Shown here: in pieces, positions 28,211 through 38,205 of the stretch | How positions within the stretch are numbered: position 1 is the first letter of the stretch | Layout of the letters: each line of letters opens with the position of its first letter | NCBI RefSeq assembly: GCF_900105415.1 | Contig: NZ_FNSM01000001.1 | Location: forward strand, 2,456,501-2,520,500 | DNA: 64,000 nucleotides | Direction: 5' to 3' | Source of the DNA: Streptomyces sp. TLI_105 | Lineage (GTDB): Bacteria > Actinomycetota > Actinomycetes > Streptomycetales > Streptomycetaceae | Notes under the pieces: generated by a model | Seen by the model: the letters and a program-made list of their open reading frames with translations, nothing else | What the model was told of the DNA's origin: nothing | The model's database searches: none | Program-made: the position numbers and the translations under genes

Positions 28211-28229
28211 CGTGCCTCTCACCAGCCAC

Positions 28230-28403
28230 TCAGACCGAGAGGACCTGGCGCTTGTTGTAGGTGCCGCAGCTCGGGCACGCGATGTGCTGCAGCTTCGGCT
28301 CCTGGCAACGCTCACACGAAACCAGGGTGGGGACCGCAGCCTTCCACTGCGACCGGCGGTGGCGCGTGTTGCTGCGCGACATCTTCCGCTTCGGAACAGC
28401 CAC
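28230..28403 (-). CDS. rpmF: Ribosomal protein bL32
   Basis: A 57-residue ribosomal protein starting at GTG 28403 ([20 protein letters not shown]). It carries the two zinc-binding pairs CERC and CPSC, so it is the zinc-containing form. Only two bases separate it from the DUF177 gene, a conserved pairing in bacteria (DUF177-rpmF). Confidence 0.97.
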   Translation of the reverse strand: MAVPKRKMSRSNTRHRRSQWKAAVPTLVSCERCQEPKLQHIACPSCGTYNKRQVLSV

Positions 28404-28405
28404 GG

Positions 28406-29035
28406 CTACTTCTCCTGCTTCTCGGCGGCGCTTCGGACGTCCCCGTCAGAGGCTTTGCCGCTCATGTTGTCCTTCTCATCGGTTCCCAGCGAACCGGCGA
28501 GTCCCTGCAGTGCCGCCCAACGGATGTCGACGGCTTCATGGTGGTGGTCCGGGTTCTCGTTCAGGTTGGTTCCGCACTCGGAACACAGCCCCGCACAGTC
28601 CTCCCGGCACACCGGCTGCATCGGCAGTGCGAGCACCACCGCATCACGCAGCACGGGTTCGAGGTCGAACATGCCGTCCTCGAGGGGGATCATGTCCTCG
28701 TCGTCCTCGGCTTCGTCGTCCGCGGCCGCCCTGGAGCGGCCCCGGTCGTCGGAGTCGGGGTACGAGAACATCTCCTGGAAGTCCACGTCGAGCTCCAGCT
28801 CGACGGGCTCCAGACACCTTACGCACTCCCCCTCGGCCGATGCACGGGCGGTGCCTGTGACAAGCACCCCTTCCATGACCGACTCAAGACGGAGATCGAT
28901 TTCCACCGGAGAGCCCTCGGGCACTCCGATCACTCCTTCGACGCCGAGCGCAGCGTTGCCACCGGGCGCCTCGACCGAACGCGAGACCCGCTGCAGGGCA
29001 CCAGGACGCCGCCCCAGCTCGTGCGTGTCGAACAC
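28406..29035 (-). CDS. DUF177/YceD-family protein
   Basis: A 209-residue protein from the GTG at 29035. A longer form is likely: the in-frame upstream peptide [12 protein letters not shown] looks conserved, and a CTG at 29068 has AGGAAGAG just before it, while the GTG has no ribosome site. Marks: [25 protein letters not shown], an acidic middle (about 95-120) and [17 protein letters not shown], a possible zinc site. The family is linked to 23S rRNA accumulation in other bacteria and is almost always next to rpmF. Confidence 0.9.
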   Translation of the reverse strand: MFDTHELGRRPGALQRVSRSVEAPGGNAALGVEGVIGVPEGSPVEIDLRLESVMEGVLVTGTARASAEGECVRCLEPVELELDVDFQEMFSYPDSDDRGRSRAAADDEAEDDEDMIPLEDGMFDLEPVLRDAVVLALPMQPVCREDCAGLCSECGTNLNENPDHHHEAVDIRWAALQGLAGSLGTDEKDNMSGKASDGDVRSAAEKQEK

Positions 29036-29206
29036 GAGGGGGTTGCGGTGGTCGAGGCGCGTGCTCAGGGCTCTTCCTGCTTTCGGATCGTTCTGCGGCG
29101 TGGAGGAGGCTGCCGGACGTGGGCAGCTGGGATCGCGGACATAGCGCGACCGAAGAGCCAGGATACTGGACGCTTCGCTCAGGGCCCAATCCGGGCTCCC
29201 CGCCCC

Positions 29207-30241
29207 TTACTGCCCCTGTTCGTACCGGCGCAGCTGCTCCAGGTCGATCATGCTCGTGTCGAAGAAGCTGGTCTCGTCGAGCGCGGCGGCCTGCTGCGGC
29301 TGGTGGGGCTGGGCGTGGACCTGGCCCTGGGGGTCGTACTGCTGCTGCTCGTAGCCGTACTGCCCCTGGTACGCGTAGGGGTCCTGCTGCTGGTAACCGT
29401 AGGCGTCCTGCTGCTGGTACGCATAGGCGGGGTCCTGCTGGGGCTGCTGGTAGCCGTACGGGTCGGGCTGCTGCGCGGGGATCTGCGGGGCCTGCGGCTG
29501 CGCCGGCTCGGGGTCGGAGAGCTCCGCGAGCCCGGCGAGGTAGTCCGCGTCGCTGGTGGGGACCGCGCCGCCGAGACCGTCCTGCGCGGCCATGTGCTCG
29601 CCCAGGGCGTCCGTGGCGATCCGGCCGTGCAGCTTCTGCCGGCCCCGGCCGACGGCCTCCAGGGTCTTGCTGAGGACGGCCTCGAAGGCGCCCAGCTTCG
29701 CGTCCACGTACTGGTCGGCCCGCTGGATCAGGGTCTGCGGGTCGGCGCTGTACTCGGGGGCGTCCGCGTCGGCGTAGCCGTCCCGGTCGAGGCCCGGGCC
29801 GCGGCCGAGGAGCTTCTCGCGCCCGCGGTCGACGGAGCCGATGGTCTTGTTGAGGACGACCTCGAAGTTGGCGAGCTTGGAGTCCACGTAGTCGTCGGCC
29901 TCGGCCCGTACCTCCTCGGCCTCGCGGCGGGCCTCGGCGAGGATCCGGTCGGCCTCCTCCTGGGACTCGCGGGCGACCTGGGTGTCGGAGACGATCGAGC
30001 CCCGCTCGGCGTGGGCGGCCTCGATGATCCGCTCGGCCTCCTGGCGGGCCTGCTCGACCATCTGCTCGCGGCCGCCGATCAGCTCCTGGGCCTGGGCCAG
30101 GGAGCCGGGCAGGGCCTGGCGCACCTCTTCGAGCAGGGCGAGCAGCTCGGCGCGGTTGACCACGCAGGATGCCGACATGGGCATGGAGCGGGCGCCCTGC
30201 ACGGTCGCGACGATCTCGTCGAGCTTCTTCTGCACGTCCAC
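29207..30241 (-). CDS. SepIVA-like/DivIVA-domain coiled-coil protein
   Basis: A 344-residue protein starting GTG 30241 (MDVQKKLDEIVATVQGARSMPM). A long helical part (about 30-210) is rich in heptads (EQARQEAERIIEAAHAERG, ADRILAEARREAEEVRAE). It contains two similar blocks, KLANFEVVLNKTIGSVDRGREKL and KLGAFEAVLSKTLEAVGRGRQKL. A Gln/Tyr/Pro-rich disordered tail follows (about 250-325), and it ends TSFFDTSMIDLEQLRRYEQ. The order rnc, DUF177, this gene is shared with mycobacterial sepIVA, which acts in septation and envelope growth. I infer a polar or septal cytoskeletal role. Confidence 0.82.
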   Translation of the reverse strand: MDVQKKLDEIVATVQGARSMPMSASCVVNRAELLALLEEVRQALPGSLAQAQELIGGREQMVEQARQEAERIIEAAHAERGSIVSDTQVARESQEEADRILAEARREAEEVRAEADDYVDSKLANFEVVLNKTIGSVDRGREKLLGRGPGLDRDGYADADAPEYSADPQTLIQRADQYVDAKLGAFEAVLSKTLEAVGRGRQKLHGRIATDALGEHMAAQDGLGGAVPTSDADYLAGLAELSDPEPAQPQAPQIPAQQPDPYGYQQPQQDPAYAYQQQDAYGYQQQDPYAYQGQYGYEQQQYDPQGQVHAQPHQPQQAAALDETSFFDTSMIDLEQLRRYEQGQ

Positions 30242-30351
30242 CTGGTGCTCGCCACTCTCTACAGCTGGATGGAGACGGACGGGACGACTGTAAGGGCAGT
30301 CGGCGCCCGTCCGACACCAGGTGACGGAGCGTCAGCGACGGTGGCCGCGCG

Positions 30352-30861
30352 TCACTTCCGGGCGAGCCGCTCGGTCAGCCGCGGGAGGACCGTCGGCGGG
30401 ACCAGATGGGAGACGTCCCCGCCCCAGGCGGCCACTTCCTTGACCAGCGAGGAGGAGAGGAAGCTGTACGTCGGGTTGGTGGGGACGAACAGGGTCTCCA
30501 CGCCCGAGAGGCCGATGTTCATCTGGGCCATCTGCAGCTCGTAGTCGAAGTCGCTGACCGCGCGCAGACCCTTCACGATCGCGGGGATGTCGCGCTGCTT
30601 GCAGAAGTCGACGAGGAGGCCGTGGAAGGACTCCACCTCGACGTTGCCGAAGTCGGCGGTGACCTCGCGGATCAGCTCTATCCGCTCGTCGACCGTGAAG
30701 AGGCCCTTCTTCGACTGGTTGATCATCACGGCCACGTGTACGACGTCGTACAGCTTGGAGGCGCGGGCGATGATGTCGAGATGTCCGTTGGTGATGGGGT
30801 CGAATGACCCCGGACAGACGGCGCGGCGCAACTTGGGTCCCTCGCTCTCCGGTCCGGTCAT
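30352..30861 (-). CDS. coaD: Phosphopantetheine adenylyltransferase
   Basis: A 169-residue enzyme for the penultimate step of coenzyme A synthesis. The ATG at 30861 overlaps the rsmD stop by four bases. It has the nucleotidyltransferase motif [32 protein letters not shown] and [15 protein letters not shown] with the substrate-binding Ser/Arg region. A ten-residue N-terminal extension ([10 protein letters not shown]) precedes the usual start. Coupled to rsmD. Confidence 0.96.
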   Translation of the reverse strand: MTGPESEGPKLRRAVCPGSFDPITNGHLDIIARASKLYDVVHVAVMINQSKKGLFTVDERIELIREVTADFGNVEVESFHGLLVDFCKQRDIPAIVKGLRAVSDFDYELQMAQMNIGLSGVETLFVPTNPTYSFLSSSLVKEVAAWGGDVSHLVPPTVLPRLTERLARK

Positions 30862-31439
30862 CGTGCGTCTTCGCACGTAGAGGCGGCGCGACCGTACCAA
30901 AACGTTCCCTCGCCGTAACGACGGGACCGCAGGGGTTCGAAGCCCTCGGGCCAGCCGAACTCCCCGCCTCGGGTGCTGCGCTCCACGGTGACGAGGGCAT
31001 CCTCGCTCAGCCAGCCCCCCGAGCGCAGTGTGAGGAGAATCTCGCGGAGATCGTCGTCCCCGACGGCGTAGGGCGGGTCGAGGAAGACCAGGTCGTACGG
31101 ATCGGCCGGGGCCGGTCCCGTCACGATCTGCTCGGCCTTGCCGGTGCGGAGTTCGGCGCCGGGCAGGCCGATCGAGCGGACGTTGTCCCGGATCGTCTTC
31201 GCGGCGCGGGGGTCGGCTTCGACGAGGAGGGCGTGGGCGGCGCCCCGGGAGAGCGCCTCCAGGCCGACGGCGCCGGAGCCCGCGTACAGGTCGGCGACCC
31301 TGGCCCCGGCCAGGCCCTGGAACGACTCCCAGGTGGAGAAGAGGCCTTCCCGTGCCCGGTCGGAGGTGGGGCGGGTGCCGTTGCCGGGGGGCACGGCCAG
31401 GCGCCGTCCGCCGGCGCTGCCGGCGATCACGCGGGTCAT
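30858..31439 (-). CDS. rsmD: 16S rRNA (guanine966-N2)-methyltransferase RsmD
   Basis: A 193-residue SAM-dependent methyltransferase. It begins [19 protein letters not shown] and has [13 protein letters not shown], the SAM loop [18 protein letters not shown] and the catalytic LDPPY motif. The adjacent coaD is translationally coupled. The start ATG 31439 is unambiguous. Confidence 0.95.
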   Translation of the reverse strand: MTRVIAGSAGGRRLAVPPGNGTRPTSDRAREGLFSTWESFQGLAGARVADLYAGSGAVGLEALSRGAAHALLVEADPRAAKTIRDNVRSIGLPGAELRTGKAEQIVTGPAPADPYDLVFLDPPYAVGDDDLREILLTLRSGGWLSEDALVTVERSTRGGEFGWPEGFEPLRSRRYGEGTFWYGRAASTCEDAR

Positions 31440-31510
31440 CGGTGTCCTCGTCCTGCGTCGTCCAATGCGTAGGTCCCAGGATATGGCCGCGGCGCGGCGC
31501 TCAGCCCTTC

Positions 31511-33700
31511 TCAGCCCTTGTCGAGGTACGTCTCCCGCTCCTCGCTGAGGAGGGCGTCGAGCGCGGTGCGCAGGCCGGGGTGGGCGCCGAGGGCGGGGTC
31601 GGCGAGGACGAGGGCGGTGGCCTCCTCGCGGGCGGCGGCGATGACCTCCTCGTCGTCGATGACGGCGAGGACCCGGAGGGAGGAGCGGACGCCGGACTGG
31701 GCCTGGCCGAGGACGTCGCCCTCGCGCCGCTGTTCGAGGTCGATGCGGGAGAGCTCGAAGCCGTCGAGGGTGGTGGCGACGGCGTTCAGCCGCTGCCGGG
31801 CGGGGCTCGCCTCGGGCATCTCGCTGACGAGGAGGCAGAGACCGGGGGCGGAGCCCCGGCCGACGCGGCCGCGCAGCTGGTGGAGCTGGGAGACGCCGAA
31901 GCGGTCGGCGTCCATGATCACCATGGCGGTGGCGTTGGGCACGTTGACGCCGACCTCGATGACCGTGGTGGCGACGAGGACGTCGAGCTCGCCGGCGGCG
32001 AAGCGGCGCATGACGTCGTCCTTGTCGTCCGGGTGCATGCGGCCGTGCAGGACGGCGATCCGCAGGCCCGCGAGGGGGCCGGTGCGGAGCTTCTCGGCGA
32101 CGTCGAGGACGGCGAGCGGCGGGCGCTTCTCGGCCTCGTCCTCGGGGGACGCCTTGGACTTCTTCTGGTCCTCCTCGTCGCCGATGCGGGGGCAGACGAC
32201 GTACGCCTGGTGTCCGTTCCCCACCTCCTCGCGGACCCGCTCCCACGCCCGTGCGAGGAAGTGCGGCTTGTCCGCGGCGGGGACCACGTGGCTGGCGATG
32301 GGCGAGCGGCCGGCGGGCAGCTGGTCGAGGACGGAGGTCTCCAGGTCGCCGAAGACGGTCATGGCGACCGTGCGCGGGATGGGCGTCGCGGTCATGACGA
32401 GGAGGTGCGGCGGCTGCTTGCCCTTGCCCCGCAGGGCGTCGCGCTGCTCGACGCCGAAGCGGTGCTGCTCGTCGACGACGACCAGGCCGAGGTCGTGGAA
32501 CTGGACCTTGTCCTCGATCAGCGCGTGCGTGCCGATGACGATGCCGGCCTCGCCGGTGACCAGGTCGAGCAGGGCCTGGCGGCGGGCGGCGGCGCCCATG
32601 GAGCCGGTGAGCAGGACGACCTTGGTGGCGCGCTCGGCGCCGCCGAGCATGCCTCCTTCGGCGAGCTCGCCCATCATCTCGGTGACGGAGCGGTGGTGCT
32701 GCTGGGCGAGGACCTCGGTGGGGGCGAGCATCGCGGCCTGCCCGCCGGAGTCGACGACGGCGAGCATGGCGCGCAGGGCGACCATGGTCTTTCCGCTTCC
32801 GACCTCGCCCTGGAGGAGGCGGTGCATGGGGTGTTCGGTGGCGAGGTCGTCGAAGATCTCCTGGGAGACCTTCGTCTGGCCGTCGGTGAGGGTGAAGGGC
32901 AGCTTGGCGTCGAAGGCGTCGAGGATGCCGTCGGGGACCGGTCGCCGGGCGACGGCGGGCAGTTGGGTGTCGGCGTGCCGGCGGCGGGCGAGGGCGACCT
33001 GGAGGACGAAGGCCTCGTCCCACTTGAGCCGCTCGCGGGCGGCGGCGATGTCCGCCTTGGTGCGGGGGCGGTGGATCATCCGCAGCGCGTCGGGCAGCTC
33101 GGCGAGGCCGCGGCCCTCGCGCAGCGCGGGCGGCAGCGGGTCGACGGCGTCACCGGCGCCGGGAAGGACGGCGTCGACGGCCTTGGCGATCTTCCAGGAC
33201 TCCAGCTTGGTGGTGGCCGGGTAGATCGGGATGAGGGCCCCCGCCCAGGTGTCCACGGCCTCGTCGGCGTCGCCGCGGAGCAACTCGTAGGAGGGGTGGG
33301 CGAGCTGGAGGCGGCGGTTGAAGAGCGAGACCTTGCCGGCGAACATGGCGCGGGTGCCGGGCAGCAGGTCCTTGTGCGGCTTGTGGACGCCCTTGCCGAA
33401 GAAGACCAGCTGCACCCGGCCGCTGCCGTCGGTGATGGTCACCTCGAGGCGCTGGCCGCGCCCCTTGGAGCCGTTGAAGGTCAGCACCCGGGCGTCGGCG
33501 ACCTGCGCGACCACCGTGACGTGCTCGTCGAGCGGGAGCTCGGAGAGGGCGGTCAGCTCCCCGCGCTCGGCGTACCGGCGGGGGTAGTGGTGGAGCAGGT
33601 CCCCGACCGTGTGCAGGTCGAGCGCCTCGGCCATGACCTTGGCGGTGGCGGGGCCGAGGGCCTTCTTGAGTGGTTCGTCGAGCGCGGGCACGTCCTCCAT
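31511..33700 (-). CDS. recG: ATP-dependent DNA helicase RecG
   Basis: A 729-residue helicase that remodels stalled forks. Start ATG 33700 (MEDVPALDEPLKK); a GTG at 33691 is an alternative. It has the N-terminal wedge domain with an OB fold (about 60-150), Walker A GEVGSGKTM, the DEQHRFGV box, MTATPIPRT, and later QLRGRVGRG with QRREGDVLGQAQSG. The length is normal. It follows the DAK2 gene by 59 bp and precedes rsmD by about 70 bp. Confidence 0.96.
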   Translation of the reverse strand: MEDVPALDEPLKKALGPATAKVMAEALDLHTVGDLLHHYPRRYAERGELTALSELPLDEHVTVVAQVADARVLTFNGSKGRGQRLEVTITDGSGRVQLVFFGKGVHKPHKDLLPGTRAMFAGKVSLFNRRLQLAHPSYELLRGDADEAVDTWAGALIPIYPATTKLESWKIAKAVDAVLPGAGDAVDPLPPALREGRGLAELPDALRMIHRPRTKADIAAARERLKWDEAFVLQVALARRRHADTQLPAVARRPVPDGILDAFDAKLPFTLTDGQTKVSQEIFDDLATEHPMHRLLQGEVGSGKTMVALRAMLAVVDSGGQAAMLAPTEVLAQQHHRSVTEMMGELAEGGMLGGAERATKVVLLTGSMGAAARRQALLDLVTGEAGIVIGTHALIEDKVQFHDLGLVVVDEQHRFGVEQRDALRGKGKQPPHLLVMTATPIPRTVAMTVFGDLETSVLDQLPAGRSPIASHVVPAADKPHFLARAWERVREEVGNGHQAYVVCPRIGDEEDQKKSKASPEDEAEKRPPLAVLDVAEKLRTGPLAGLRIAVLHGRMHPDDKDDVMRRFAAGELDVLVATTVIEVGVNVPNATAMVIMDADRFGVSQLHQLRGRVGRGSAPGLCLLVSEMPEASPARQRLNAVATTLDGFELSRIDLEQRREGDVLGQAQSGVRSSLRVLAVIDDEEVIAAAREEATALVLADPALGAHPGLRTALDALLSEERETYLDKG

Positions 33701-33759
33701 TGAAGACCACGGGACCGACAGTCGTGCCGAAGCCTGTGGACGACCGCCGGGATCGGGGC

Positions 33760-35415
33760 CTATTCCACTCCGATGAGCAGGGGCGGCGCGCCCGCGCCCG
33801 CGTGGTACGTGGTGGTGTCGACGGCCAGGTAGCCGCGCCGGACGTGGCCCTCCAGGTCGGGGGCGAGTCCGGGCGGGGTGTCGTCGGCGACGACGAGGGT
33901 GACGAGTTCGCCGCCGGCCGAGAGCATGCGGTCCAGGACGGTGCGGGCGGTCTCGGTCAGGTCCTTGCCGATGACGGCGACGTCGCCCTCGATGAGGCCG
34001 AGGACGTCGCCGGCCTGGCAGACGCCAGCCGAGGTGAAGGAGCGGCGTTCGGCGACGGCGAGTTCGGCGTAGCGGGTGGCTCCGGCGGCGGCCGTCATGG
34101 CGACGACGTCCTCGTCGAAGCGCCGGTCGGGTTCGTGGACGGCGAGGGCGGCGATGCCCTGGACGGCGGCCCGGGTCGGGATGAGGGCGACGCGGATGCC
34201 CTCGGCCCTGGCGCGTTCGGCGGCGGCGGCCGCGGTCTGGCGCAGCTCGGTGTCGTTGGGCAGGAGGACGACCTCGCGCGCGTGCGCCCGGCGGATCGCC
34301 TCCAGGAGTTCGTCGCCGGCGGGCGGTTCGCCGGGCCTGCTGCGGACGGTGGTCGCGCCGGCCTCGGCGCAGAGTCCGGCGAGGCCCTCGCCGGGGACGA
34401 CGGCGACGACCGCGCGCTGGGCGCGTTCCGCGCGTCCGGCGCCGGACGGTTTCGCGGCCGCCGCGTCGGCCGCGAAGTGGGTGATGCGGATGCGGTGGGG
34501 CCGGCCGGCCTCGACGCCGGCCTCGACGGCGGCGCCCGCGTCGTCGACGTGGACGTGGACGTTCCACAGCCCGTCGCCGCCGACGACGACGAGGGAGTCG
34601 CCGAGGGCGTCGAGCCGGGCCCGCAGCAGGTCCACGGCGGCGTCCTCGGCCTCCAGGAGGTAGATCACCTCGTAGGCGGGTCCGGCCTCGCCGTCGCAGG
34701 CCGGGGCGGAGGCCGCCGGTACGGCCCGTACGTCCCCGAGGACCCGTACCGCGCTCGTCGTGGTCTCGGCGGGGTCCGGCGTCCGGCCGCCCACGGTGTC
34801 GACGAGCGCTCCGAGGACGGCGACCAGACCGCGTCCGCCGGCGTCCACGACCCCGGCCCGGCCGAGGACGGCCAGCTGGCCGGGGGTCGCCTCCAGGGCG
34901 GTCCTGGCCCCGCCGTGGGCCCGGGTGGCGACCTCCAGGAGGGTGCCGCCGTCCGCGCAGCCGGCCGCGGCGGCCGTGGCCACGGTGAGGACGGTGCCCT
35001 CCACGGGGTGGGCGACGGCCTGCCGGGCGGCGGCGGCCGCCTCGGCCAGGGCGCGGGCGAGGTGATCACCGTCACGTCCTTCGGCGAGGACGGCCGCCAT
35101 GCCGCGCAGGAGCTGGGCGAGGATGGTGCCGGAGTTGCCCCGGGCGCCGAGCAGGGCGCCGTGGGCCATGGCCCGTACGGTCTCGGCGGTGTCGGGGGCG
35201 GAGGCGGCGAAGACGGCTTCGACGGCCTGTCGGGCGGCCTCGACCGTCAGGTACAGGTTGGTGCCGGTGTCCCCGTCCGCGACCGGGTAGACGTTGATCG
35301 CGTCGATCTCCTCGCGCTCCCGTCCGAGGGCGTCGAGGGCCCGTGCGCACCAGGTCCGGACCGCTTCGGCGTCGAGCTCGACGAGCTCCTCGTCAGGCTG
35401 AAGGGCTCGCGACAA
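33760..35415 (-). CDS. DAK2-domain protein (YloV/FakA-like)
   Basis: A 551-residue protein. I place the start at TTG 35415, because AAGGAGG lies eight bases upstream and no ATG/GTG is better placed. The N-terminal DAK2 nucleotide-binding domain has INVYPVADGDTGTNLYLT with the metal-binding aspartates, ALLGARGNSGTILAQLL and GVVDAGGRGLVAVLGAL. The middle and C-terminal domains are as in FakA-type fatty acid kinases. No FakB gene is near. A fatty acid kinase ATP-binding role is inferred; in Streptomyces this is not established. It is divergent from rpmB. Confidence 0.85.
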   Translation of the reverse strand: MSRALQPDEELVELDAEAVRTWCARALDALGREREEIDAINVYPVADGDTGTNLYLTVEAARQAVEAVFAASAPDTAETVRAMAHGALLGARGNSGTILAQLLRGMAAVLAEGRDGDHLARALAEAAAAARQAVAHPVEGTVLTVATAAAAGCADGGTLLEVATRAHGGARTALEATPGQLAVLGRAGVVDAGGRGLVAVLGALVDTVGGRTPDPAETTTSAVRVLGDVRAVPAASAPACDGEAGPAYEVIYLLEAEDAAVDLLRARLDALGDSLVVVGGDGLWNVHVHVDDAGAAVEAGVEAGRPHRIRITHFAADAAAAKPSGAGRAERAQRAVVAVVPGEGLAGLCAEAGATTVRSRPGEPPAGDELLEAIRRAHAREVVLLPNDTELRQTAAAAAERARAEGIRVALIPTRAAVQGIAALAVHEPDRRFDEDVVAMTAAAGATRYAELAVAERRSFTSAGVCQAGDVLGLIEGDVAVIGKDLTETARTVLDRMLSAGGELVTLVVADDTPPGLAPDLEGHVRRGYLAVDTTTYHAGAGAPPLLIGVE

Positions 35416-35554
35416 CGGGGGGTCCTCCTTCGGCGGTGAGCTCACCGCAGGGTAGACCCGGGGTGGCCCGCTCGTGACCCGGGCCCGGGGCGAGGTCCGC
35501 GGAGACCGTGGTAGTTTCGTTCCACCGAGGCAGGCGTTGTATGCTGCTTCGGTT

Positions 35555-35572
35555 GCCCGGTTCAAACCGGGC
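35555..35572 (+). promoter_or_regulatory. Short perfect hairpin in the rpmB leader
   Basis: GCCCGGTT (35555-35562) pairs with AACCGGGC (35565-35572). It lies about 80 bp before the rpmB start, after a -10-like TATGCT (35540-35545), so it would be at the 5' end of the rpmB transcript. Confidence 0.45.
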
Positions 35573-35652
35573 CGTTCCCCGGCAAGCCACTTCAGACTCC
35601 TGATTCCGGTGCGCCGGATTTCACTGTAAATCTGAAGTCTTTGGAGTGACCC

Positions 35653-35838
35653 GTGGCTGCCAACTGCGACGTCTGCGGCAAGGGGCCGGGCTTCGGCAAC
35701 AACATTTCGCACTCGCACCGCCGTACGTCCCGTCGCTGGAACCCGAACATCCAGCGCGTGCGTGCCGTGGTCGGTCGGACGCCGAAGCGGCTCAACGTCT
35801 GCACCTCGTGCATCAAGGCCGGCAAGGTCTCGCGCTAA
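35653..35838 (+). CDS. rpmB: Ribosomal protein bL28, zinc-binding form
   Basis: A 61-residue ribosomal protein from GTG 35653, with GGAGTGACC upstream. [20 protein letters not shown] begins it. The CxxC pairs CDVC and CTSC mark the zinc-containing (C+) paralogue, used when zinc is plentiful. It is transcribed alone and ends at a clear terminator. Confidence 0.97.
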   Translation: MAANCDVCGKGPGFGNNISHSHRRTSRRWNPNIQRVRAVVGRTPKRLNVCTSCIKAGKVSR

Positions 35839-35878
35839 TTGCGACGTTCCGTCGTAGCGCAGCCCCTGCGGTTGCCTT

Positions 35879-35912
35879 GAAAGGCCGGTTCACCTCGGTG
35901 AACCGGCCTTTT
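35879..35912 (+). terminator. Rho-independent terminator of rpmB
   Basis: A 14-bp stem (35881-35894 with 35897-35910) is flanked by A and T runs. It could serve both strands, since thiD ends at 35965 on the minus strand. Confidence 0.88.
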
Positions 35913-35964
35913 GCCATGCCCGAAAACTTCTGCCGCGCCCTGATGAGGGCGGGCCCCTCGGCGG

Positions 35965-36759
35965 TCAGGCCCGGAACCGCCAACCGTGGTCGACCGGTCC
36001 GATGCCCGCGCCCAGGGCGAACCCGGCGACGATCGCCCCGGTCACGTACTCCTTCGCCTCCCGCACCGCCTCCGGCACCGGCAGGCCCTTGGCGAGTCCG
36101 GAGGCGACCGCCGAGGCGAGCGTGCAGCCCGTCCCGTGGGTGTGCCGGTTGTCGTGGCGCGGGGCGCGCAGCCAGTGCTCCTCGGTGCCGTCCGTGAGCA
36201 GGTCCACGGCCTCCTGACCGGCGGGCAGGTGCCCGCCCTTGATCAGGACCCAGCGCGGTCCGTACGACAGCACCGCCTCGGCGGCCGTCCGCATGTCGCC
36301 CTCGTGGCCGACGTGGACGCCCGTGAGCTGCGTCACCTCGTCCAGGTTGGGGGTGGCGACGGTCGCCCGGGGCAGCAGCCGTCGGCGTACGGAGTCGAGC
36401 GCGGTCTCCGCGAGCAGCGGGTCGCCGTGCTTGGAGACGCCGACCGGGTCGACGACGACGGGGGCGTCGGTGTCCGCGAGGAGTTCGGCGACGGTCTCCA
36501 CGAGGGCGGCGGAGGCGAGCATGCCGGTCTTCACGGCCTGGACGCCGATGTCGTCGACGACGGCCCGGTACTGGGCGCGCACGGCCTCCGCGGGGAGCTC
36601 CCAGACGCCCTGCACACCCCGGGAGTTCTGGGCGGTGACGGCGGTGAGCACGCTCATGCCGTGGACGCCGAGCGCGAGCATCGTCTTCAGGTCGGCCTGG
36701 ATGCCGGCACCGCCGCCGGAGTCGGATCCGGCGACGGTGAGGACCAGAGGGGGATTCAC
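35965..36759 (-). CDS. thiD: Hydroxymethylpyrimidine/phosphomethylpyrimidine kinase ThiD
   Basis: A 264-residue ribokinase-fold enzyme making HMP-PP for thiamine. The GTG at 36759 overlaps the thiL stop by four bases. [41 protein letters not shown] and [13 protein letters not shown] (anion hole and catalytic Asp region) are visible. It is coupled with thiL, so one transcript provides two thiamine-pathway kinases. Confidence 0.95.
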   Translation of the reverse strand: MNPPLVLTVAGSDSGGGAGIQADLKTMLALGVHGMSVLTAVTAQNSRGVQGVWELPAEAVRAQYRAVVDDIGVQAVKTGMLASAALVETVAELLADTDAPVVVDPVGVSKHGDPLLAETALDSVRRRLLPRATVATPNLDEVTQLTGVHVGHEGDMRTAAEAVLSYGPRWVLIKGGHLPAGQEAVDLLTDGTEEHWLRAPRHDNRHTHGTGCTLASAVASGLAKGLPVPEAVREAKEYVTGAIVAGFALGAGIGPVDHGWRFRA

Positions 36760-37718
36760 TCCGTCTCTCCGAAGTGGTCCCAGCCGCCCACGCTGTGCCA
36801 GGGCGCGCCGTCCACGGTGACCTGCGGCAGCGCCGAGGGGTGGAGGACCTCACCGATGACCTTCCAGCGGGCGGGCAGCTTCACGTCCGGCGGGAAGGTG
36901 GCCACGATGGCGTGGTCCTCTCCCCCGGTGAGCACCCACTGCATGGGGTCGACGCCGACGGCCTGGCCGATGTCGTTCATCTGGGTGGGGATGTCGATGA
37001 GCCCCGAGCGCAGGTCGATGCGGACCTTGCTGGCCTCGGCGATGTGCCCGAGGTCGGCGATGAGGCCGTCGCTGACGTCGCACATGGCGGTGGCGCCGAG
37101 CCCGGCGGCGGCCGGGCCCGCGTGGTACGGCGGTTCGGGCCGGCGGTGGGCCTCGACGAAGGCGCGCGGGGAGCGGAAGCCGCGGGAGAGGACCGCGTAT
37201 CCGGCGGCGGACCAGCCGAGCCAGCCGGTGTAGGCGACGACGTCGCCGGCCTTGGCACCGCCGCGGGTGACCGGGTCGTGGTTGCGGAGGTCGCCGAGCG
37301 CGGTGATGGAGACCATGATCGTGTCGCCGCGGACGACGTCGCCGCCGACCACCGCCGCGCCCGCGACCTGACATTCGTCGCGCAGCCCGTCCATGAGTTC
37401 CGTGGGCCATGTCACAGGGAGTTCGGCGGGGACGACGAGGCCGAGGAGGAGCGCGGTGGGGACCGCGCCCATGGCGGCGATGTCGGCGAGGTTCTGCGCG
37501 GCGGCCTTGCGGCCGACGTCGTAGGCCGTCGACCAGTCGCGGCGGAAGTGACGTCCTTCGAGCAGGATGTCCGTGCTGGCCACCACGCGCCGGTCGGGGG
37601 CGGAGACGACCGCGGCGTCGTCGCCGGGCCCGATCCGTACCGCCGGGGTGGAGGTGAGCCGGGACGTGAGCTCCCTGATGAGCCCGAACTCTCCCAGCTC
37701 TCCGACTGTGCCCTTCAC
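36756..37718 (-). CDS. thiL: Thiamine-monophosphate kinase ThiL
   Basis: A 320-residue enzyme phosphorylating TMP to the cofactor TPP. Start GTG 37718. Marks: [57 protein letters not shown] and [18 protein letters not shown], all family-typical. I saw no TPP riboswitch in the 230 bp upstream. Divergent from the Lrp-type gene. Confidence 0.95.
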   Translation of the reverse strand: MKGTVGELGEFGLIRELTSRLTSTPAVRIGPGDDAAVVSAPDRRVVASTDILLEGRHFRRDWSTAYDVGRKAAAQNLADIAAMGAVPTALLLGLVVPAELPVTWPTELMDGLRDECQVAGAAVVGGDVVRGDTIMVSITALGDLRNHDPVTRGGAKAGDVVAYTGWLGWSAAGYAVLSRGFRSPRAFVEAHRRPEPPYHAGPAAAGLGATAMCDVSDGLIADLGHIAEASKVRIDLRSGLIDIPTQMNDIGQAVGVDPMQWVLTGGEDHAIVATFPPDVKLPARWKVIGEVLHPSALPQVTVDGAPWHSVGGWDHFGETE

Positions 37719-37951
37719 CGCGTCTCACCTCGTGTCTTCGTGCCGGCCGGCGGGCGGGGGCGCGTCGTCTCGCGCCGCGGGTCGCGGGCCGTCACCGTGC
37801 TGGGTACCGTCAAGTAGACCGTCAACTTCTGTCCTGCGTACGCCACACCCCGAGCGCCTCCGGACGCGCGGGTCTCCCCGTGGCCCGCGGCGACGCGGTA
37901 CCGTGGCGTCCCTTTCTCCCACAAGATCCTCGTGGTCGCCCTGGAGGTTCC

Positions 37952-38185
37952 GTGGTTCAGGCGTACATCCTCATCCAGACCGAGGTGGGCAAGGCGTCGA
38001 CCGTCGCCGACACCATCTCCAAGATCCCGGGGGTCATCCAGGCCGAAGACGTCACAGGACCGTACGACGTGATCGTGCGCGCGCAGGCGGACACCGTCGA
38101 CGAGTTGGGCCGCATGGTGGTCGCCAAGGTCCAGCAAGTGGACGGCATCACGCGCACCCTCACCTGCCCGGTCGTTCATCTGTAG
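37952..38185 (+). CDS. Stand-alone Lrp/AsnC ligand-binding (RAM) domain protein
   Basis: A 77-residue protein consisting only of the AsnC effector domain. It starts MVQAYILIQTEVGKA at GTG 37952 with CTGGAGG upstream. GVIQAEDVTGPYDVIVRAQ and the terminal TRTLTCPVV strand are typical. It has no DNA-binding domain, so it may bind amino acids or form mixed oligomers with full Lrp proteins (inference). The gene is conserved at this place in Streptomyces. Confidence 0.9.
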   Translation: MVQAYILIQTEVGKASTVADTISKIPGVIQAEDVTGPYDVIVRAQADTVDELGRMVVAKVQQVDGITRTLTCPVVHL

Positions 38186-38205
38186 CCCCCGTCTACGCTT
38201 GGCCG

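Noticed and set aside
29119-29206. Possible extra gene between DUF177 and the SepIVA-like gene
   Set aside because: The frames are short continuations of neighbouring shadows without a ribosome site.
36756-37951. TPP riboswitch before thiL
   Set aside because: No thi-box-like conserved core seen in the 230 bp upstream.
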